Source of the DNA: Taxawa tesnikishii (nom. ined.)
Taxonomy: Eukaryota > Ascomycota > Dothideomycetes > Dothideales
Assembly: GCA_030247885.1 (NCBI GenBank)
Contig: JAPDRO010000019.1
Location: 434,001 to 498,000 of the forward strand
Reading direction: 5' to 3'
DNA length: 64,000 nt
The translations under genes and the position numbers were made by a program. The first letter of the stretch is position 1; each line of letters begins with the position of its first letter. Shown one piece after another: positions 1 through 9,938 of this stretch. Below the pieces are notes generated by a model. The model was not told where the DNA came from. It did no database searches and worked only from the letters and a program-made list of their open reading frames with translations.

Positions 1-725
1 ACACCTCAACGCCTGACGGGTGTAGATTGCTCAGACTATTAGATTGACCCAACATATTGCCAAGAATTTCGAAGTCAGGGAGCGGAGAAATCCAATCCAG
101 GTCGGAAGTCTGTTCATACAACAACGAGTTGCTTGAAGGAGTAGATGTGATGTCGTTAGGAACAAGGTTTCCGTGCATCAAAGAACTGCAAGATTGGCCT
201 GTAAGAAGTTGGGACGTGGGATCCTGCAGTATGATATTCTGAAGATTCGAGTTTTCAGATATAGTCGTAGCGTCCTCGATCAGAGATCCAGCAAAAGGCT
301 CCTGCATGAATGTAGAAAATAAGCGTTGTTCATCCGAAATCCACGCATCCTGAGATAGAGACGGCGTTACGGCGGTTTCATTCTAGCTATCCAGGTAAGG
401 GTGTCCTTTTTCACCATACGACGTGGACCAGAAGATGTCATTGGCGTTAGTAGTGGTAAACGAAAGGTCCCCGTCGTCGGTTGTATCCAGGAGGGTATTC
501 AAAGGGCCGCGCCGTGTGATAGACATGTTTTCTTGGGCTCGCTGACTCACAAGAGATACACTGGAATAACCCAACAAAACTGGCAGGGCAGTCTCTGTGG
601 CGGGAACGTGTGGAAGCCATCTTGCAAGATGGGAGGATCGAGGCTATAAATTGAGTGGAGCGAGGCTGAGGCTGGGATGATGAAGGCGGTGTTTCCGAGA
701 ACCCCAATGCGGTATAGCCTGCCAA
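1..725 (-). CDS. partial unrecognised protein, continues past left edge
   Basis: Minus-strand reading frames with coding-like composition run from about 725 to the window edge. The segment 1-380 is open to the edge and reads as a Ser/Asn/Asp-rich, acidic stretch containing LDWISPLPDFEILGN. The segment from about 645 down to 383 contains LARWLPHVPATETALP and TTDDGDLSFTTTNAND. The two share a frame but are separated by one TAG at about 383, so an intron or a sequence error lies between them. A further piece (codons spelling FSETPPSSSQPQPRS, near 650-710) is in another frame. The start is not resolved. Low-complexity Ser/Pro/Asp content would suit a regulator, but no DNA-binding domain is visible and I do not recognise the family. 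The gene would be divergent from the small membrane-protein gene at 999. Confidence 0.3.
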
Positions 726-998
726 GCTCCCACTCTGATATGTCCACCTCTCACTCCGAGACCCCCGAAAGAGTTACACTAAACGTCCGAAAGCCCAACT
801 TAGGAGTTCTGATACTGTAGCGAGAGAGACTAACATTCCGAGAGGCCTTAAAGGGTGTCTCGGAGGCAACAATGGTAGAACATCCACCAACAATTCGACT
901 TTTCGTCAACGGCATGATGAACGTCTTGGGATGATCTATATAACGTACTCGGCCGCTTCAAACGGAGCAGAAATTCACTAAACACTTGAAGATTCTGA

Positions 999-1361
999 AT
1001 GGCTTCACCGATTATGAGCAGCCTAGCTACTGCACCTAATCTCGACTCATGGAGTCGAGGAGACATCCTAGCCCTGGCCGCAATCATCGTCGGGATTGTC
1101 GTTGGCCTGGTCTTCCCGTTCATCCCGTGGTTGTGCAGATGCCGTTTTCATCGCAGTAAGCATTAACTCCGTTGAAACTGCTCTGTACCAAGCTCTAATG
1201 CTTTGCAGACCTAGGTCCTAGCCACACCAACGACGACGCCGAAGCCCACAGGATGCACACCGTCGCAGGTAAGTCAGCTGTCACCTGATACCTCTGTGCC
1301 ATGCTGATGGATGACAGTACAGTACCCAAGTCAAGAAGGTCCCGAGTCTGAACCAGCATAG
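999..1361 (+). CDS. small single-pass membrane protein, three exons
   Basis: Exons 999-1155, 1209-1268 and 1318-1361 join in frame to give 86 residues. Both introns (53 and 49 nt) have GTAAG donors and CAG acceptors. The protein starts MASPIMSSLATAPN; an in-frame second Met follows at 1014. One strong hydrophobic segment, about residues 23-44 (LALAAIIVGIVVGLVFPFIP), is followed by a basic Cys-containing motif (LCRCRFHR) and a polar, acidic tail. The positive charge just after the helix suggests an N-out/C-in single-pass protein, by the positive-inside rule. No signal-peptide cleavage site is evident. The family is not recognised. The support is the clean splicing of a very short frame, which is unlikely by chance, but expression is unproven. 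Confidence 0.55.
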
Positions 1362-1925
1362 GTCAGGACGGGGAGCTATGTATTGATCTATGTTCTCGAT
1401 AAGCAGTTTAGCCGCCTTATCGACCACCCTCGCAAGGCCGTCGGAATCGTACTATCTCTATGTTCGATATCACAGTTAGGTAGCTTTGGCGGTGATTACA
1501 TAGAAACAGAACAGAGACATGAGAAACCTTTGCTTCAGCCCAGGCACTTGGCACGCGCTACGTGGCCAAGCTTCTGCCTCTGGTATGGTGTACGATGCAA
1601 TTTATATAGCAGCAGGAGAACGCTGTGCCGCCTCTTCGCTTCCGCGAGCTGCCAAGATGACAGCCGATGCATTCCGCGACTACGCCGGGTGATGGTAGAC
1701 TGCTCCGCTGCCTATGAACCCTTTGCCTTGGCCACGGAGCACTACAACGCCCAAGCACGCGAACGGAAGGACAACAAACATGCATCCACATCAAACGGCC
1801 GGCCAAGGCGAGCACGGAAGAGTTCCATTCGTCATCGACTAACTACTGCATTACACTACCTTGATGTTATCGATATGGATATCGTTACAGCAACTAGAGA
1901 AGCGATGTCATCCCTCAATTGCCAA

Positions 1926-3337
1926 CTAACCGCTGAGGGTCTTCTCGAACCTCGACAAGAGACCATGGAGCCCTCCTGATGGGTGCGTCTGGTGCGTAGC
2001 CTCATTGTCAAAGGGAGGCAGCACTTTTTCCTCCACTAAATCATCCAGAGATTCCGAAAGACTGGTCCAAGTGTCCTCATATCCCGTCCATCCCGCCTTT
2101 CTCGCCTTGCTCATGCTAATGACCAGATCGAAATTCCTGCCCAACACAAAGTTGAGGAAACCCCAAGTGGCGCCTTCGAATGCTTTCTCATCGAGACCGT
2201 GCCGTTGTTGCAGTTTCTCCCATGCTGCCTGTACATCCTGCCGTTGGCTCCACTTCATGAGATCGATCTTCGCTTCCACTTTACTCTGGCTGTTGCGATG
2301 GTCGCCGCTGAGGCCCATGACGCTGGCAAACTCCGAGAGAGGCGGCTTTTCCATCAAGGGCATGACAGAGCCCACCTCTTGGTTGATCTTGCCCTCGAGC
2401 TCTTCAGGTGAAAACATCGTCTCGGGAATGCGCAAGCCGAACTTGGCAGCCATCTTCGGCCACAGGTTCTGCCAAGACTCGACGTCGCCATTGACAACGT
2501 TGAAGGCTTGATTTGCCGCGCCAGGAGCCGTTGCCGCCCAAGCGTTGAAGCGCGCGTGCAACTTCGAGTAGGTGAAACTGTCGAAACGGGTGTAGAAGTA
2601 GGGGCTGCCAGGAAACTCGAGCTCGGCGACACCCATTTCCTTGCTCACAGCGGCGTAGAGGCCCACCGTTGAAGCAAGGTTCATGAAGTTGCCCTTGGCA
2701 ACTCCGATGACATCGTTCGGATATGTGACCACCCACTCGAATCCATGCTCTTGAGCTTGCGTATGCAAGATCTCCTGCTGACGGTAATAGAAGTTCGGTG
2801 GACGCTCTGGGTCGCTCAGCCATTTGTCCGACTCCTCCATTGGGTTCTTCGGGACTCCTAGGTGTACGCCGTACTGCTTGCAGCCGGTAGTAAGGATGAA
2901 GCGCTTGACGTTCTTGATAGCACCAGTGATCTTGAGTGCGTCAAAGAAGTTCTGCAGCATGTTGCCTGTATTCCTCAGCAATGATCCTTAGTCTACTCGA
3001 GAGCCTGTAACCGTACCGTTGACCTCAGTGTTCTTTTCCTCACTGTCCTGCTGCAGGTAGGCTGTAAAGAAGACGTACTCCGCACCGACGTTCTCCAGTT
3101 CCTTTGCCATCTGGTCCGGAGATCCGGTCAGGTCAATGTGGTTGTGAACAACATTCTCGGGATACGAATCCTTCTTGCTGCGGGACAAGGCATGAACAGT
3201 GGGCCACTGCTGAGGGTTACGGCCAAGCTCCTTGACGATCTCACGACCGAGAATGCCTGCAAAGATGGTAAGCCGCGTGACATGAATGACTTCCCAAAAG
3301 ACTTACCAGTAGCTCCAGTCACAATTGCGGAAGGCAT
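1926..3337 (-). CDS. PRISE-type NAD(P)-dependent reductase (atypical SDR)
   Basis: Exons on the minus strand: 3337-3307, 3256-3017 and 2965-1926, giving 436 residues. The first exon starts at the ATG at 3337 and carries the Rossmann nucleotide-binding loop, which is completed across the first intron as TGATGILG. The middle exon follows the usual SDR order and ends near TAYLQQDSEEKNTEVNG. The third exon carries VKRFILTTGCKQYG and the family's NFYYRQQE motif with the catalytic-type Tyr. This matches progesterone 5-beta-reductase/iridoid-synthase-like (PRISE) proteins, which in fungi are often labelled sirQ-like or NAD-dependent epimerase. The expected role is NAD(P)H-dependent reduction of an enone or similar substrate; the true substrate cannot be read from sequence. 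Introns of 50-51 nt have GTAAGT and GTACGG donors. No frame breaks. Confidence 0.85.
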
Positions 3338-3896
3338 GTTGGCAATGTCTTAACTGTAGACTGATTGTGTGATAAGAGAAAACAACAGATGTTCGAGAGG
3401 AGTTGGAAGGACAGCAACAAGGATCTGCTCAAAGGCGGGATATCTGATCACACCATGATGTTCCACCGCGATGCACGCGATATGCGATGAGCCTGACGTC
3501 ACCAGTCAAACATGTCTGCCAAAATTGGACCCCGCGGAATTGTTGGTTCAGCCAAGGGATGAATGCTGTAGAGATGAATCTCACACGTTTCCTATGCAGA
3601 AATGCTGCAAATGGTGACACAGCCGTTGCCATCAAAGGAGCCGTGGACGGCAACTTCAGCACCAGAGGAACAGTGCGGAACATGTATCCCAAGTTGCCGG
3701 GGAGATGAGGTGAGTGTTGGTCAGTCATGCCTGGTGCTGCTCGCGCTCTGTTTTATGCTCGGAATGTGTCTGTCTCGAATGACATCCGGAATTGATCTAG
3801 GCCAAAGACAAAGATCTCAAGTATAGTCGAGTCGAGTGGAATACCGGCGAATCGCTCGAACAAAGTGACTGCAATGTGTGATTTGGGGAACGCCTC
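3338..3896. other. intergenic, upstream of the PRISE reductase
   Basis: 559 bp between the reductase start and the stop of the next minus-strand gene. It holds only short ORFs (up to about 100 codons) without recognisable motifs, so it most likely carries the reductase promoter and the 3' untranslated part of the Mrx7-like gene. Confidence 0.5.
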
Positions 3897-4507
3897 TCAC
3901 TGTCTTCGACCGCCCCCGCGGAACTGTTCTTTGATCTCGTCGACGAAATGGGATAGGAAGCCAGGTTGTTGCGCTGTAACGGAAAGTCAGAGGCGCAACT
4001 CTGTACAACTCGACGATAGCATGTTCACATACTGCCGTGGTTTGCTTCACCATCTCCTTGCGCTTGGCTGTTATGCTGCGTCTTCGATGGTGGTGGAGGT
4101 GGCTGTCGTTTGGTGGCTGGTCTTCCCAGTTGGTCGCGAACTTCGTCCATGAAGTGGTTCAAGAAGCCCGGTCCTTCAGGTCCTACGCAGCGTTCAGCGT
4201 CCGTCCCTCTTCCGTTTCGGCATCGTAGTAATCGCATACTGTCCAGCTTTGTGCCACCCATCTCTTCAGGCGGTGTGCCATGGCGTATCCTATGCACGCT
4301 CTTGTGGACTTTACCGACTGCTCGGTGGAACGTGGGACTCCTCAAGAGCTACGGCTCGTCAGATTTTGTTGCTGCTGTACGTCGATGCTCGTACCCGTTG
4401 AACCATATAGGCCTGCGCAAATGTTAGTCCATCCTCTATTGCCGGATGCTCGCTATATGCAGCGCCAAGACGTTCCGTACCTCTAAGAATGCGAACCAAG
4501 GAGCCAT
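3897..4507 (-). CDS. MRX7: Mrx7-like small mitochondrial protein with duplicated C-terminal motif
   Basis: Five exons on the minus strand (4507-4481, 4412-4395, 4348-4240, 4182-4033, 3973-3897) join in frame to give 126 residues. Introns are 46-68 nt, with GTACGG, GTACGA, GTATGC and GTATGT donors. The second exon is only 18 nt. The N-terminus (MAPWFAFLEAYMVQRLLRSP, then TFHRAVGKVHKSVHRIRHG) resembles the fungal MIOREX component 7 family as I remember it; in yeast that protein belongs to mitochondrial gene-expression assemblies. Residues 55-70 (GPGFLNHFMDEVRDQL) and 104-119 (QPGFLSHFVDEIKEQF) are near copies, joined by a Pro/Gln-rich linker. Exons four and five each begin just before a copy, and both preceding introns are phase 1, which points to exon duplication. 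The family name is moderately sure; the exon structure is well supported. Confidence 0.62.
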
Positions 4508-5218
4508 TTTGAAAGAGATACTGCAGAACGCTGAAAAAACTAAAAACCAGGCGAAACACGAAAGAGCGTATCTTGAATGCCTGCGAACTAAGAGATGTAC
4601 AAGACGAGAGTCTACAAGAGGAGAGTCAGCAAGCATGGTGGCGCAGAATTGCAGCGATCGGAAGTCGGGAGTCCGAGGGATGCCCGCATCGCGGCTTCGC
4701 GCATCGAGGGGCAGCATGCATGCATCATGGTTTCAAGTTTCGGGATCGAGTTTCTTCTACTAAGCACCACCCCTACCCTATCTACTGACTCGACGCGACC
4801 TCGCTCTTTTCCCTGTTTCCGTTCCTCAGCTCTCGCAGTTGCTTTGTCCCGATTTCGAGAAACGGGATCCTGTATACAGGAGGAATCCTACGACCCCTAC
4901 ACCTTGACTCGATTGGCTGTCCTTATTCCACTGGGCGCTTAGAAGAAAGAGGCCGGGAGTCATTGGTCTCTATAAAGTCCTACATACCTGCCATTCTGGA
5001 AGAGGTCTTCCCCAACATCAGTCATTGTGGCTTCGAAAAGAGCCCTGAAGCAGGCCGTGGCCCGTAAAGCGGCATCCATTGACAGGCAAACCACCAGGGT
5101 GTTCAAGCCTTCCAGGTTGAGCGGCTCTGGTAGACAATCTCCGGCCTCGCCTTCTTCGCCTCGGTCGCCTTCCACCTCACGTCGCTTCGCGAACTTCGTT
5201 AGTCCCACGAAGCAGAAG
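4508..5218. promoter_or_regulatory. divergent upstream region of MRX7-like gene and PTP gene
   Basis: The two flanking genes are head-to-head. A TATA-like TATAAAG lies at 4971-4977. From 4976 onward the frame of the phosphatase is open without an ATG and reads as Ser/Arg-rich coding-like sequence (RRFANFVSPTKQK), so an upstream start exon of the phosphatase may lie here. Short ORFs around 4446-4942 have no recognisable motifs. Confidence 0.45.
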
Positions 5219-6402
5219 ATGGCGACCCCTACGGAGCTCCCCGCCTTCCTCCAGCAAAGCAAGTCAGGCAGGTATACCAGACAAGCGCTCTTCCTACGTA
5301 GTGTCATGCTAACCTATCCTACAGATATACATAGCAAATTCGTAGACCTCGAATGGCAGCAACGCAATCGATTGGCATCGGGCCTTCAGCCATCCCAGAA
5401 AGAGAACCCATATGTACGATTGACCGGTGACGAGATAATAGCACGGAACAGATATCTGAATGTGGAACCTTATGCCAACAACCGGGTTAAGCTGCAGGTT
5501 GCGGAAGGCTTGAATGACTATATCAACGCTAGTCCGATTGTCTTGGGCGAGAGGAGATACATCGCTACACAGGTATGGCTACAACGAAGAGATGGAAAGC
5601 GATATGGCAAGCATGAGACTCATGGATTGCACAGGGCCCAAAGGACACCTCCACCTCACACTTCTACCGCATGCTCGCCGCTGAATGCGCGTCACCTGCC
5701 GTAATCGTTATGCTGACTCAAACACACGAGGCTGGGCGCGAGAAATGCTTTCAATACTTTCCTTTCGACACATCTGCGCCTCTCAGGCTATCCCCAGATC
5801 CGGATATTGATGATGGCTTCGAAGGTGAAATTGTTCTTGAATCTATTGAAGAGGACCCAACAAGTCGGAGCACAGTCCGGAAGATGCGCCTACGAACTCG
5901 GATGACTGAGGAAGGCAAAGAAGGCGTATGGCAGGAGAAGGAAGTATATCACCTTCTCTTCAGCGGCTGGCCCGACTTTCTGATCCCGGAGGGTGAGGAC
6001 AGAATCGCGCTGACCGAGTTGATTCACCTCTCCGGGAGGCTCAACTCCTCCCCTAGCGCGCCGACGGAGTCATCATTCAAAATGTACCCATATAAACATA
6101 TCCCGTCAGTCCCCTCGGACGCAGTCGTGGCAAAGACATCGTCAAATCCAAGGGTAGTACACTGCTCGGCTGGTGTTGGTCGCTCCGGCACATTCATCGC
6201 TATGGACTACCTGCTCGCTCTCCTAGACGCGGGTATTCTTGATAATGTGCCGGTGGAGACGGATGTTATTGCGGAGACTGTCGATGAGTTGAGGAAGCAG
6301 CGAATGATGATGGTGCAGGGTGAAGGGCAGTTTATGTTCCTTTATGAGGCGCTCAGAGACGCCTGGCTCGCTAGATGGAGTGCGAGGAATGGCGGCTCAT
6401 AA
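5219..6402 (+). CDS. protein tyrosine phosphatase (classical, receptor-independent)
   Basis: Exons 5219-5271, 5335-5572 and 5635-6402 give 352 residues. The first intron (63 nt) is taken to end at ATAG; the earlier ACAG acceptor would break the frame. The conserved PTP features occur in order: LEWQQRNR, the KNRY-equivalent region NRYLNVEPYANNRVKL, YINAS, IATQGP (formed across the second intron), the WPD loop in FSGWPDF, the P-loop HCSAGVGRSGTF with the catalytic Cys and Arg, and the Q-loop in MVQGEGQFMFLYEAL. It should remove phosphate from tyrosine, as do yeast Ptp1-3, which act on MAP kinases. The start is uncertain: 5219 is the first in-frame ATG, but the same frame is open and coding-like back to 4976, so the true protein may carry roughly 60-80 more N-terminal residues from an upstream exon. 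Confidence 0.85.
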
Positions 6403-6900
6403 CCCGGAGTCTATGTTGTGCGACTACAACGCCACATCTGCGGCATGAACACAAAGCATGAGCGGCAGCAGGGCTGTTTTGGGTAGATGTTACGTCCTCC
6501 CATGCTCATCGTCAGAAAGTGGCGGCAGCGCATATGCGCGTTTGCGCATCTTTGTTGTTAGCCTGGTAGAGTTGAAGCTCACGCTTGAGGACATCCGACC
6601 TCGGTTGTTGTTGCCTTCTACCACGAGGAATCTGGTCTATTCCAATCCAATATCGCAATTCCCACAAATACCCTTGGGGATGCCTTGAACTTCTCTCAAC
6701 CACGAAAAGCGGGAATTTGCACTCGTGATGCCTCTATCTGCGCTATCAATATATCCGAAATCTACGTGATCCTTGTTCTAGCCTGGCGCCAACTCATCAG
6801 GCGCTCAGCCGTGGTGTGGCTGCGTCGGATCAAGAGCGGTATATGATCCTGTCCCTAATCCGTAGGCCAGCCTTGCTGGTCTGCATAGCATGTCCTCACG
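6403..6900. other. intergenic, upstream of HET gene
   Basis: 498 bp with no supported gene. Small ORFs on both strands at 6458-6703 mirror each other and have no motifs. It should contain the phosphatase terminator and the HET-gene promoter. Confidence 0.5.
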
Positions 6901-9003
6901 ATGGCTCTCTGTCAGAGTTGCGACACTTGGGCTGGCGAACTTCGTGAGCGACGCATGGACCCAGGTTATCGTCCACTGGGCACGTTCCGCCATACGAAGG
7001 ATGCAGCCACGAACGGCTGTCGATTTTGCACCATGTTCTGTAAAAGATTGATAGAAGAAACACCAAACATGTCTCTAGAAGCATCAGCATGGGTTACGCC
7101 TCTCCTTGAATCCGGTGACCAAGGATTGTTCGAGCTCCACATTGGAGACCTAACTCATGCTTTCCACGATCGGTGGCAGCTACATTGTCGCATACTGGAT
7201 GCGAGCCACATACTGAAAAAGATGGACGGAGAAGAGAGGCCACATCTGCCCATGAGAACCTCCCGACAACCAGATTCAGCTACATGCACAAGTTTTATGC
7301 GATACTGGTTCCAGCAATGCCACGAACAGCATGGAAAGTGCCATGCCTTCAGATGCCATCGTCAACCTGAACTTACACCACTGCCTACTCGCGTTCTGGA
7401 CGTAGGATCACCAGCCAAAGACCCAGTTCCTCTCATCTCTGACGGCAGATGTGGCAGATGCGCGGCCTTGAGCCACTGTTGGGGAACCTGTGAGCGACTG
7501 ACATTGACCAAGTCGAACATCGGTTCACTACAGGCTGGTATACCAATGTTTGATCTGCCAGCAACCTTTCGAGACGCTATCAAGATAACTCGTTCGTTGG
7601 GCCTTCGCTACCTTTGGATAGACTGCTATGGGATTGCGCAAGATGATCCGGAAGACTGGCGCAGAGAATCGGCCAGAATGACCGCTGTATACGCGAACAG
7701 TACCATCACGATTGCTACGCTTAGTTCTGTGGACAGTCAAGCCGGCATCCTCAAGGAGCGCCAAACTACTTATTGGGAAGCTCGAAGTCCGCAACATGGC
7801 ACCGTCAGCCTAGGACATGAATCGGTAGACCTGGATTGGAAACTCTATCACTCGCGTTTGGACAGACGCGGCTGGTGTATGCAGGAGAGGATGTTAGCAC
7901 CTGCGGTTCTCTACTTTTCCGATGAGCAGATATTCTGGGAATGCGCCGAAGTCAATGCATCTGAAACATATCCATTTGTTACTCCCACGCCTAGGCTCCA
8001 CATGGACCGAGGTCCAACACATATTCTGTTTTCTCTGGAGGATAAACACTCATCCCGCCCTTGTCTCGTGTGGTACCAGCTTGTAGCCGAATATTCCTGG
8101 AAGCTCCTCACTATATCTACGGACCGTTTGGTGGCCATATCCGGTCTTGCCTCGAGATTCGCTGCGACGTTGGGAGCACAGTATGCATACGGTCTGTGCC
8201 TACACGATCTCCACCGTGGCTTGTTATGGCATCGCGGTTTATGCAGAGGCTGGACGGAGGAGCCAGCTGTCGGTTTTAGCTACACGTACGACCAATTCAT
8301 CCCAGACGGGGAATGCCTTGGGGCAGTCCTCGCACCTTCATGGAGCTGGGGCTCGCTTACTGGATCCATCAGTTTTGAATGGGCGTGCCGTGAGCTGCCA
8401 TGTCAGAATCGTATCAAGTCTACGTCGGATGCTATCTTCCAACTTCATGGATTCGAGGAATCCACGTCCGGATGTTCTAACCACTCTGGTGAAATGTCAC
8501 AGCCTGAGACACAACTGAGTTGGTTAAACAATACCGCATGCTTGCCTATGTCCGGCCATATTCTCGAAGGTTCATGCAGAGTCCGGGACGTTAATGTTAA
8601 TGACTGGCTCGAGCGAGCGGGTCATATCACGTTGTTTACACCCACTTCATACTCCCAACTGTCTTCGCATACACATCGTCAGACGATGAGCTGTCTAATC
8701 GACCTGAAGAGTGACTGGAGCACCGACTCGTGTTACTGTGTCAGGATATCGACTTGGGACTCCGGACCCCCAAGCGGCCCGCAAACTAGGCGCCCCCATC
8801 TTAGAAGACCAATCGTTCTCGCATTTTACCTGATTCTAATGGAGACTGACTGCGCTCTGTGCAAAGGACAAGACATAGCGCTAGGCTCGCCTTGTGGCCA
8901 CGACAAAAAGTCATCTCGTCGTATTGGTATGGGTGGGGAACTTGTCGACACGGTTGATGAGGTGTTTGGGAATACACCACGACAGGAGTTCTTCCTGTGC
9001 TGA
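6901..9003 (+). CDS. HET-domain (heterokaryon incompatibility) protein
   Basis: A single uninterrupted exon of 700 residues. The N-terminus has a Cys-rich segment (CQSC and GCRFCTMFC, about residues 4-47), common in this family. The HET domain spans about residues 186-347: CAALSHCWG, LPATFRDAIKITRSLGLRYL, WIDCYGIAQDDPEDWRRE, SARMTAVYANSTITIAT and RRGWCMQERMLAPAVLYFS. These match PF06985 in order and spacing. HET domains take part in recognition-triggered cell death when unlike fungal strains fuse, although most family members have no known partner. The remaining 350 residues contain SWSWGSLTGSISFEW, a common post-HET motif, and no recognisable second domain. There are no introns, unlike most neighbours, as is usual for large fungal HET families. 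Function in incompatibility is an inference. Confidence 0.9.
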   Translation: MALCQSCDTWAGELRERRMDPGYRPLGTFRHTKDAATNGCRFCTMFCKRLIEETPNMSLEASAWVTPLLESGDQGLFELHIGDLTHAFHDRWQLHCRILDASHILKKMDGEERPHLPMRTSRQPDSATCTSFMRYWFQQCHEQHGKCHAFRCHRQPELTPLPTRVLDVGSPAKDPVPLISDGRCGRCAALSHCWGTCERLTLTKSNIGSLQAGIPMFDLPATFRDAIKITRSLGLRYLWIDCYGIAQDDPEDWRRESARMTAVYANSTITIATLSSVDSQAGILKERQTTYWEARSPQHGTVSLGHESVDLDWKLYHSRLDRRGWCMQERMLAPAVLYFSDEQIFWECAEVNASETYPFVTPTPRLHMDRGPTHILFSLEDKHSSRPCLVWYQLVAEYSWKLLTISTDRLVAISGLASRFAATLGAQYAYGLCLHDLHRGLLWHRGLCRGWTEEPAVGFSYTYDQFIPDGECLGAVLAPSWSWGSLTGSISFEWACRELPCQNRIKSTSDAIFQLHGFEESTSGCSNHSGEMSQPETQLSWLNNTACLPMSGHILEGSCRVRDVNVNDWLERAGHITLFTPTSYSQLSSHTHRQTMSCLIDLKSDWSTDSCYCVRISTWDSGPPSGPQTRRPHLRRPIVLAFYLILMETDCALCKGQDIALGSPCGHDKKSSRRIGMGGELVDTVDEVFGNTPRQEFFLC

Positions 9004-9938
9004 ACAGACGGCTTGTGCTCTTGATTGACAAGGGGACCTTGGTCGTTCATTGGCTCGTATTACATGCAGTCCTCGTTGGAGCAGAAATCCCTTCAAAACC
9101 AGTCACGCTCTCGTTTGATTATGCCTCGATTGACCACCGGATACCGCCGACGATCGATGCACGAAGCCCCTCGTCTAGACGGGCACTGAGCAGACAAGCG
9201 TTTGCTCGAGCTGCGAAGTATGTCAGTCCAAATTCTTCCATTCGGGAAGAGATCGAGAACGACAGCTGATAAGGGAGAAGATGGAACTCACCACAGGCAA
9301 CTTTCGGTTCTTCGCGCACTTTTCTATACAAAACGCAGTCACATCACGAGCCGTTTCCAAAACTGAAGCTACAATGACGTTCCGTCCTTCGCAGACATGA
9401 GGATAATAGGGGATAACTCAAGGTGGCTGGCGACGCATACGCGGATGACATAATGCACAGAGAGTTCCTAGAGGGAGAAGGTTTGGTTTGCGACCTTGGA
9501 GGTTTCATTTAGGATGAGAGGTGCCGTGATTAGGGTTGCATTGTGCCGAATTCCCTTCCCGATAAGGTATCTTTTCCGGAGTTGGCAACTGTCTACCGCT
9601 ACGATACCCGATTCTACTTGATTAGCTCTCCTTGTTGCCCGTCTCTATTGTTCTCTGCTCTCCTGCTACTCGTAGTTGTGGGCTGAGCCAACGTGTGACG
9701 CCACCTCGCTCACTGTTACAATGATACGAGTCCTTCGAGAAGTGGATGATGTATTGTTCGTGGGATATCGTTATGCCTACCAGAAGCAGGGCAGCGCTCA
9801 TCGCGTGTCGCCTGCCTGCCTTGATCTCCTCGCTATGCCCTTCATGTCGAGACGACCAGCCAAATAGCTCAAACCTTCAAAGAAGACCTCTAGAAAAACG
9901 AAGGCGCCGCCAGCAATGCAATGTTCCATCGCCCCGCT
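9004..9938. other. intergenic, convergent 3' ends of HET and importin genes
   Basis: 935 bp between convergent genes. ORFs (8997-9269 and 9676-10024) lack motifs or domain-like composition, and I see nothing else in it. Confidence 0.5.

Noticed and set aside
1383-1979. Plus-strand ORF of 198 codons
   Set aside because: It overlaps the end of the PRISE reductase, has no motif and a composition like unselected sequence.
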